Assembly (NCBI RefSeq): GCF_018499875.1
Contig: NZ_JAHBAY010000023.1
Span: 1-64,000, forward strand
Direction of reading: 5' to 3'
Origin: Kineosporia corallincola
Lineage (GTDB): Bacteria > Actinomycetota > Actinomycetes > Actinomycetales > Kineosporiaceae
DNA length: 64,000 bases
The notes below the pieces were generated by a model, which was not told where the DNA came from, did no database searches, and saw only the letters and a list, made by a program, of their open reading frames with translations. Made by a program: the position numbers and the translations under genes. This document shows positions 59,150 through 64,000 of this stretch, in pieces (within the stretch, counting starts at the first letter, position 1; every line of letters starts with the position of its first letter).

Positions 59150-59917
59150 GTGGCCGCTCCGGAGTCCCTGTCCGACCGTCCTGTCATCGTTCTCTCCCCG
59201 CACCTGGGCGATGCGGCCCTCTCCTGCGGTTACCTGATGTCCCAGCTGGCGCTCCGGTCGCCGGTGACGGTGATGACGCTGTTCACGCACAGCCAGGGGA
59301 ACCCCAGCCGCACGGCCCGCGCCTACCTGAACAAGCGCAACGCGCGGCTCGCGCCGCCGCTGTACAACCAGCGCCGCACCGAGGACATCCTGGCCCTGCG
59401 CTCGATCCAGGTGACCGGCGTGCACTTCGGCCTGCCGGACGCCCTGTGGCGGCGCCGCGACGACCCGCGCGTGCCGAAGGTGGCGGGTGACCTGCTGCCC
59501 GAGGTCAGCGTGATCTACCCGACCTACCGCTGGCACATCGCGAGCGGCCAGGTGTCGCCGCACGACAAGCAGTTGCGTGCCGACCTGGTGCAGCGCGTTC
59601 TGCTGACCACGAGCGCGGACGACGTGATCCTGGCGCCCCTCGGCCTGAGCCGGCACGTCGACCGGGTGCTCGCCAACCAGGTGGGGAATGCCCTGATCGG
59701 CAAGCGGACCGTGGGGTTCTACGCCGACCAGCCGGACGCCCAGAAGCTGGAGGAGGCGCTCCCCGCCCCGAAGGGCATGGAGCAGCTGAAGTTCGACGTG
59801 GACCAGCACGCCAAGGCCGTGCTGCTGGAGCGCTATGCCACCCACACCCGGTGGGTGCTGGGCAAGCGCATCCCGGCGCTGGACGAGACGGTGTTCCTGC
59901 CCAGCTCGATCGCCTGA
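59150..59917 (+). CDS. PIG-L family deacetylase-like protein
   Basis: LmbE/PIG-L-type fold, 255 aa, related to N-acetylglucosaminyl deacetylases such as MshB. The metal motif usually written PHPDD appears as SPHLGDAALSCG: zinc ligands His18 and Asp21 are kept, but the catalytic-base Asp is Gly20. The second ligand histidine is in LGLSRHVDRVLANQV. YPTYRWHIASGQ and the C-terminal LLERYATHTRWVLG are also typical. Activity may be lost or changed. GTG 59150 has AAAGGA 8 bases upstream; a GTG at 59090 would add 20 residues. Confidence 0.78.
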   Translation: MAAPESLSDRPVIVLSPHLGDAALSCGYLMSQLALRSPVTVMTLFTHSQGNPSRTARAYLNKRNARLAPPLYNQRRTEDILALRSIQVTGVHFGLPDALWRRRDDPRVPKVAGDLLPEVSVIYPTYRWHIASGQVSPHDKQLRADLVQRVLLTTSADDVILAPLGLSRHVDRVLANQVGNALIGKRTVGFYADQPDAQKLEEALPAPKGMEQLKFDVDQHAKAVLLERYATHTRWVLGKRIPALDETVFLPSSIA

Positions 59918-59933
59918 TCCTTCGCCTGGTCCG

Positions 59934-59969
59934 CCCCTCGTCCGACGGTCAATGGTGGACGACGAGGGG
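59934..59969. terminator. Hairpin between convergent genes
   Basis: CCCCTCGTC (59934-59942) pairs with GACGAGGGG (59961-59969) over an 18-base loop; it overlaps the end of the minus-strand gene stopping at 59949. Confidence 0.6.
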
Positions 59970-60383
59970 TGCCGCGGGTTCGGCCGTGCGCAGACGAGTG
60001 CCGTAGGCCAGGCCCACGGCCAGCAGCAGACCGGTGAAAAGGCCGTAACCACGGTCCAGTCCGTCGTCGCCGCTGATCAGCTGGAGCAGCACCAGCACGA
60101 CGACGGCCCCGGCGAGCACCGGCCGCAGCCGGCTGAGGCCGCTCAGACCCGGGGCACCGACCCGCAGCACCTGCACGGCCACCAGCTCGGCGAGCAACGC
60201 CATCACCACAAGCCCGGCCAGGAGGGAGAACGACCCGTCCCACCCGGCCCGCTGCACGCACAGCCCCTGGCTGAACACCTCGACGCAGGTGCGGTGCCAG
60301 GGCAGGAACAGGTCGATCAGGAAGAGGACGCCGGTGGTGGCGACGACCGTCCCCCCGAGCGTGAGCGGCACACGGCTGGCCAT
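59949..60383 (-). CDS. Small membrane protein, paralogue of the 60737-61813 product
   Basis: Protein of 144 aa with four hydrophobic helices. The opening LTLGGTVVATTGVLFLIDLFLPW matches the neighbour 60737-61813 (LTLGGKIVAATGVLFLIATFLPW), and the loop between helices 1 and 2 contains two cysteines (RTCVEVFSQGLCVQRAGW) that could form a disulfide outside the cell. No functional family was recognised. GGAG lies about 8 bases before ATG 60383. Confidence 0.8.
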   Translation of the reverse strand: MASRVPLTLGGTVVATTGVLFLIDLFLPWHRTCVEVFSQGLCVQRAGWDGSFSLLAGLVVMALLAELVAVQVLRVGAPGLSGLSRLRPVLAGAVVVLVLLQLISGDDGLDRGYGLFTGLLLAVGLAYGTRLRTAEPAAPLVVHH

Positions 60384-60658
60384 TACTGGTGCTCCGTTTC
60401 CGGACGATGTCTTCTCTGTCAGGCGGCTGTGACCAAGCCTGCCAGGATCATCGCCGGGCGACGACCGATTTCCGCGGGATGCCCCGGCCTCCGGATCAGC
60501 GGGGACAGGGCAGGCCGGTGGACCACCAACGGCGCTAAACGCTCCATCACGCCCCCTCCCCCGGCGTTCTCGACGCTGACAGCGGGACCGGGCGGGCGGG
60601 CCGGGGCGGACGTGACCCTTCGCTGAAGGTAGCCGGAAGTCGTAGCGGGCCGGACGCA
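60384..60658. other. Gene-free stretch between two membrane-protein genes
   Basis: No supported coding frame and no clear repeat. The frame of the downstream membrane protein stays open here, but the residues it would add are Arg/Pro/Gly-rich without family pattern. Promoter for that gene is expected here; none was confidently identified. Confidence 0.4.
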
Positions 60659-60702
60659 CTCGTGGCCGTGCGGTTCCCCCGAAGGGGACGCACGGCCACG
60701 AG
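60659..60702 (-). terminator. Strong hairpin after the Gln-rich membrane protein gene
   Basis: CTCGTGGCCGTGCG (60659-60672) pairs perfectly with CGCACGGCCACGAG (60689-60702); the loop contains CCCC/GGGG that can extend the stem. It lies 35 bases past the stop of the 60737-61813 gene. Confidence 0.8.
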
Positions 60703-60736
60703 AAGGACGACGGCTCACCGCTCGGCGGTACCGGGA

Positions 60737-61813
60737 CTACTCCGGACGCTGGCCGTAACCGTTGGGGTTGTAGCGGGTCTGCTCGTACTGGTCGGCCGGA
60801 CCCTGCTGAGCCGGCTTGTCACCCTGGCCCTGCCCCTGGGCCTGGCCCCACTGGTTCTGCTGACCCCACTGGTTCTGCTGGCCCTGGTCCTGCTGGCCGA
60901 ACTGGCCCTGACCGGGCTGCGCCTGGTTCTGCGAGTTCTGCTGGCCGAACTGGTCCGGCTGACCGTACGGGTTCGGGCTGTACTGCACCTGGCCCTGGCC
61001 GTACTGGTTCTGGTCGCCGTACTGCGCCTGCTGACCGAACTGGGCCTGGTCGCCGTACTGCGCCTGCTGACCGAACTGGGCCTGGTCGCCGTACTGGGCC
61101 TGACCGAACTGCTGCTGGTTGTGCCCGCCGAACTGCTGCTGCTGGCCGAACTGGTCCGCCGGGCCGCCGAACTGAGCCTGCTGACCGTAGGGTGCCTGGC
61201 CGAACTGCTGCTGGTTCTGCTGGCCGTACGGGGCCTGCTGGCCACCCTGACCGCCCCACTGCTGCTGGCCCGGGTTCTGTCCCCACGACGACCCCTGACC
61301 GGGGGTGGAGGGCGACGCCGCGGCCGGCGTCTCCTTCAGGCGCAGGGCGTTACCGGCGACCAGACCCAGGATGAGCAGCACGCCGAGGTACAGACCGAAG
61401 CCGCGGCTGAACGACGACTCGATGTCCAGGTCCGCCGTCACCCCGAGGCCCGAGTAGAGGCTCTTCAGGCTCTCGGTGTCCACGCCGAGGTCGTGGCCCT
61501 TCACCGTCTCCACCAGCACCAGCAGGGCGGCGAGGCCGGAGACGCCCAGCCGGATCGGGCCCCACGGCACACCGTCGGGCAGCTTCACCCTGGCGACCTG
61601 GACCACGACGACCTCGGCCACGAGCAGGACCACCAGGATCGCGGCGGCCTTCGGCAGGCCGAACTTCCAGGCGTCGGCGCTCGTTGAGCTGGAGGTGCCG
61701 AAGCCGCTGTACTTGTACACCCACCAGGGCAGGAACGTGGCGATCAGAAAGAGCACCCCGGTGGCGGCGACGATCTTCCCGCCGAGGGTGAGCGACGGAT
61801 TGCTACTGGGCAT
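60737..61813 (-). CDS. Membrane protein with long Gln-rich repetitive tail
   Basis: Protein of 358 aa. Residues 1-165 form a membrane domain with four hydrophobic helices, paralogous to the 59949-60383 product. From about residue 165 the tail is Gln/Gly/Tyr/Phe/Asn-rich with repeated QAQFGQQAQYGDQ-like units, partly encoded by a perfect 36-bp tandem repeat. Such tails are intrinsically disordered and prion-like; related proteins in mycobacteria are annotated only as Pro/Gln-rich membrane proteins. Tail probably cytoplasmic or extracellular depending on helix count; the orientation cannot be fixed by eye. AAGGAG precedes the ATG. Confidence 0.85.
   Translation of the reverse strand: MPSSNPSLTLGGKIVAATGVLFLIATFLPWWVYKYSGFGTSSSTSADAWKFGLPKAAAILVVLLVAEVVVVQVARVKLPDGVPWGPIRLGVSGLAALLVLVETVKGHDLGVDTESLKSLYSGLGVTADLDIESSFSRGFGLYLGVLLILGLVAGNALRLKETPAAASPSTPGQGSSWGQNPGQQQWGGQGGQQAPYGQQNQQQFGQAPYGQQAQFGGPADQFGQQQQFGGHNQQQFGQAQYGDQAQFGQQAQYGDQAQFGQQAQYGDQNQYGQGQVQYSPNPYGQPDQFGQQNSQNQAQPGQGQFGQQDQGQQNQWGQQNQWGQAQGQGQGDKPAQQGPADQYEQTRYNPNGYGQRPE
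61017..61088. repeat. Perfect 36-bp tandem repeat in a Gln-rich tail
   Basis: Two identical 36-bp copies (61017-61052 and 61053-61088) with a partial third after 61089 encode 12-residue units of the form QFGQQAQYGDQA. The frame is preserved, so copy-number change would lengthen or shorten the tail without breaking the gene. Confidence 0.9.
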
Positions 61814-62038
61814 GAGGCGAGGGCTCCTTCTGGTCCACGGGTGGTCGAGCTGTGGGCACGCAGAGCCGTCCTCACGTCACCCATAGGCACCGCCCCCGGC
61901 CTCCCCCGGCCACGGAACAGCGCCCCCGACCTGACGGATCTGCGCTTCCGGAGGCTGGACGCACCGAGCCCCCTCCACGTTGCACGCGAGTTCCGCCGAA
62001 CCGCAGCCCGCCCTCCGTGCCATCGGCCGGGTGCAAAA
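61814..62038. other. Gene-free stretch upstream of the Gln-rich membrane protein gene
   Basis: No coding frame was supported between the membrane protein start and the ssrA terminator. It should contain the promoter of the membrane protein; no clear -10/-35 pair was identified. Confidence 0.4.
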
Positions 62039-62072
62039 CGAAAGCCCCGGACCATCAGGTCCGGGGCTTTCG
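62039..62072 (-). terminator. Rho-independent terminator of ssrA
   Basis: CGAAAGCCCCGGACC (62039-62053) pairs perfectly with the matching arm 62058-62072 over a 4-base loop; on the minus strand the stem is followed by TTTTG. It lies about 50 bases beyond the mature 3' end of tmRNA. Confidence 0.88.
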
Positions 62073-62121
62073 GCGTTCCGCTGCGGGTTCTCGCCCGGTC
62101 GTGTTCGACCGTGAGCACCCG

Positions 62122-62490
62122 TGGTGGAGGTGGGGGGATTCGAACCCCCGTCCGCCAGCGCAGAACCAGGGATTCTCCGGGCGCAGCCTGCTACGGCATT
62201 TCTCAGCCCTGGCGATCCCACAGGCGGGTCACCAAGCCGGGCTCAGTCACGGTTGGTGTTCCCGCAGGCCCCGTGACCGGTCCCTTGGGCAGTGGCCTTC
62301 TAGTCGACGCCAGTGACCGGGCCGAAGGCACTCCCGGACTGACGGACCTACACTCGCTTAGGCAGCGAGGGTGAGGTCGTTGCGCGTTGTATTGGCAACT
62401 ATTGGTTTGCGACGAGGATTAACGAGATCACATCGCGTACTCGGCCCGCTTCCCCTGGCAAGACGACCGACGTCGAAACCAGTCACCCCC
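62122..62490 (-). ncRNA. ssrA: Transfer-messenger RNA (tmRNA)
   Basis: One-piece tmRNA of about 369 nt. The 5' end GGGGGTGACTGGTTTCGAC has the invariant GGTTTCGAC; the 3' end has the T-arm GGGGGTTCGAATCCCCC and acceptor strand ending ACCTCCACCA. The reading frame for the degradation tag (62358-62396) starts with a GCC resume codon and encodes ANTTRNDLTLAA followed by TAA, ending in the canonical LAA recognised by proteases. Pseudoknot-forming G/C-rich arms follow. smpB lies about 180 bases upstream on the same strand. Confidence 0.96.
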
Positions 62491-62668
62491 GTGTGGGGAG
62501 AAGAGCTGGCTGAAGAAGATCTGCATCTTCCAGGTGTTGCGATTATTCAGTTGTCAACCGTGGAGGCCGTTCCCGGCCCCACGAAGCTGTACAACTCTAC
62601 AGCCTGCCCCCGTGTTCCCGCCTCCCCATTTACCGCCCGCCCGCCGCCCGCCCGCCGACCGCAGGTCG
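62491..62668 (-). other. Region between smpB and ssrA
   Basis: No gene was found. A TTGACA (minus strand, 62552-62557) is the best -35-like element, but no -10 at a suitable distance was seen, so ssrA may be transcribed from further upstream and processed at its 5' end. Confidence 0.4.
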
Positions 62669-63139
62669 TCAGCGGTTGGCGCGCAGCGACATGGCCCGGT
62701 CGGACTCGCGCTTGTCCTGGCGCTCGCGCAGGGTCTGCCGCTTGTCCCAGTTCTTCTTGCCGCGGGCCAGGGCGATCTCCACCTTGGCCTTGCCGTCCTT
62801 GAAGTACAGCTGGAGCGGCACCAGCGTGTATCCACCCTCCCGCGAGCTGCCCGCCAGCTTGTCGATCTCGTAGCGGTGCATCAGCAGCTTGCGGCGCCGG
62901 CGCGGGGCGTGGTTGTTCCACGTGCCCTGGAGGTACTCCGGGATGTGCACGTTGTGCAGCCACGCCTCACCGGCGTCGATCTGGGCGAAGCCGTCGACGA
63001 GCGAGGCGCGACCCTGACGCAGGGCCTTCACCTCGGTACCGGTGAGCACGAGGCCCGCCTCGTACGTGTCGTCGATGTGATAGTCGTGCCGCGCCTTACG
63101 GTTGGACGCAACCACCTTGCGACCGGTCTCTCTGGGCAC
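62669..63139 (-). CDS. smpB: SsrA-binding protein SmpB
   Basis: tmRNA-binding protein of 156 aa needed for rescue of stalled ribosomes. Hallmarks: [35 protein letters not shown] (N-terminal, cited by start), [30 protein letters not shown] and [35 protein letters not shown]; the basic C-terminal tail ends SLRANR. GTG start with GAGAGGTG upstream. Next to ssrA, as is common, and downstream of an M23 peptidase gene. Confidence 0.97.
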   Translation of the reverse strand: MPRETGRKVVASNRKARHDYHIDDTYEAGLVLTGTEVKALRQGRASLVDGFAQIDAGEAWLHNVHIPEYLQGTWNNHAPRRRRKLLMHRYEIDKLAGSSREGGYTLVPLQLYFKDGKAKVEIALARGKKNWDKRQTLRERQDKRESDRAMSLRANR

Positions 63140-63243
63140 GTCACCACACCTCTCTACCGCGAATGCCGAGGATCAAGTCTATGAGGTGCGGCGAGCGGTG
63201 CCCACTTGATTAAGCCCGGTTACGCGGTAGGCGCAGCCGGTCC

Positions 63244-64000
63244 TCACAGCCAGCCCATCGGATCCGTGGTGGAGCCGTTGACGTAGACCTCGAAATGCAG
63301 GTGGCAGCCGGTCGACAGACCCGTGGTGCCGGAGTACGCGATCACCTGGCCCCGGCTGACGTGCCCGGAGGAGACGACGATCCGGCTCAGGTGGTTGTAC
63401 GACGTGGCCACGCCCGATCCGCGCAGCCGGCCGTGGTCCACCACGATCTGGTTGCCGTAGCCGCCCGACCAGCCCGCCCGCACGATCGAGCCGGAGGCCG
63501 CGGCCCGCACCGGGGTGCCGCAGGCCGCCCCGAAGTCGGTACCCGCGTGCAACCGCCGGTAGTTCAGGATCGGGTGGTAGCGCCAGCCGTAGCCCGAGGT
63601 GACAGGCGCGCTGACCGGGAAGGACAGGCCCGAGCCGCCGTCGGCCACCACCCCGCCGCCGGACCCGGAGCCGGAACTGGCCCGCGCCCGCTCCCGCAGG
63701 ATCTCGGCCAGCCGGTCCTGCTCGGCCTCCAGGTCGTCGACCCGCTTCTGCTCGGCCGCCTTTCGCGCCGAGATCGCCTCGACCGCGCGCTCGCGCTCGC
63801 CGACGAGCCGGCCGATCTCGTCCGCTGCCTGCCGGGCCTGGCTCGTGGCCTGCTCGCGCTGCGCGACGACCTGCTCGGACTGCTGCTTGAGCGCGGCCAC
63901 CCGGCGCCGTCCGGCCTCGAGCTTGGCCTCGTCGGCGCGGGTCTCGGCCTGCTCGACGGAGAGCCGGTCGATCACGCCGCTCTGCGCGCGCAGGGCGTTG
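63244..64000 (-). CDS. M23 family peptidoglycan endopeptidase, partial
   Basis: C-terminal part (at least 251 aa) of an EnvC-like murein hydrolase; the frame continues beyond the window edge, so the N-terminus and signal peptide are missing. A long charged coiled coil (about 100 residues, AETRADEAKLEAGRRRVAAL...) is followed by a flexible Gly/Ser linker and an M23 LytM domain with zinc motifs HAGTDFG (HxxxD) and HLHFEV (HxH); the sequence GYGWRYHPILNYRRLHAGTD is typical. In actinobacteria this gene usually follows ftsE-ftsX and precedes smpB, so it is probably activated by FtsEX during division; ftsEX would be just outside the window. Confidence 0.93.
   Translation of the reverse strand, partial: NALRAQSGVIDRLSVEQAETRADEAKLEAGRRRVAALKQQSEQVVAQREQATSQARQAADEIGRLVGERERAVEAISARKAAEQKRVDDLEAEQDRLAEILRERARASSGSGSGGGVVADGGSGLSFPVSAPVTSGYGWRYHPILNYRRLHAGTDFGAACGTPVRAAASGSIVRAGWSGGYGNQIVVDHGRLRGSGVATSYNHLSRIVVSSGHVSRGQVIAYSGTTGLSTGCHLHFEVYVNGSTTDPMGWL

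Noticed and set aside
62122-62160. A tRNA gene suggested by the GGTTCGAATCC T-arm
   Set aside because: It is the tRNA-like 3' end of tmRNA; the rest of the molecule extends to 62490 and contains the tag frame.

Overview
The window is 64 kb of very GC-rich, densely packed chromosomal DNA from an actinomycete (Actinomycetota). The evidence is the strong G/C bias at third codon positions, frequent GTG starts, short -10 boxes of the TANNNT type placed 6-8 bases before start codons (leaderless genes), an actinobacterial-type LexA box, and typical actinobacterial genes (DUF3039, DUF6345-like, DinB/DUF664, a maltokinase-cap-like protein, an M23 peptidase next to smpB). Genus-level assignment is not possible by eye; a Kineosporia-like organism is only a guess. 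No rRNA, tRNA, CRISPR array, transposase, integrase or prophage gene was seen. Nearly all long open frames opposite annotated genes are high-GC shadows.

Layout. 0-11 kb: a GNAT acetyltransferase, SOS-controlled DNA polymerase IV (dinB) divergent from a frameshifted Orn/Lys/Arg decarboxylase, an SF2 helicase, an MFS transporter, DUF3039, YqgE/AlgH, VanZ-like and malic enzyme genes. 10.7-18.7 kb: a PAS-GGDEF-EAL protein, a LacI regulator divergent from rhamnose mutarotase, a MarR-MFS efflux operon divergent from a second MarR gene, and a flavoprotein disulfide reductase. 18.7-31 kb: a DEAD-box RNA helicase, a D-amino-acid-type trio (sugar-lactone oxidase, amino acid deaminase/aldolase, D-amino acid oxidase), a lysine-free Gln-rich protein, an ABC exporter with its TetR regulator, and an esterase/ROK kinase/D-2-hydroxyacid dehydrogenase operon. 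31-34.5 kb: a saccharopine dehydrogenase-like oxidoreductase, a membrane GGDEF protein and gluconokinase.

34.5-46.3 kb is the most distinctive part. It holds a B12-dependent diol/glycerol dehydratase operon with subunit order small-large-medium, followed by both reactivase subunits and a GlcG-like protein, with no microcompartment shell genes. A convergent LacI regulator, a GH2 glycosidase and a sugar ABC importer (lipoprotein plus two permeases, no ATPase) follow. Palindromes of the TTGCAWCGATGCAA type lie between the GH2 gene and the importer, and a related TGCAACG motif precedes the dehydratase operon, which suggests shared LacI-type control. bluB (lower ligand of B12) lies at 48 kb.

46.5-64 kb: MOSC protein, GlsB-type membrane protein, orphan LuxR-type response regulator, bluB, a maltokinase-cap-like protein, a secreted DUF6345-like protein with a caspase-like His/Cys pattern, several alpha/beta hydrolases, a GlxA-type regulator, a D,D-carboxypeptidase, a DinB/DUF664 protein, htpG, a PIG-L-like protein, two paralogous membrane proteins (one with a long Gln-rich tail), then ssrA (tmRNA), smpB and the 3' part of an M23 peptidase gene that runs off the window. 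The last three form the trans-translation/cell-division neighbourhood common in actinobacteria.
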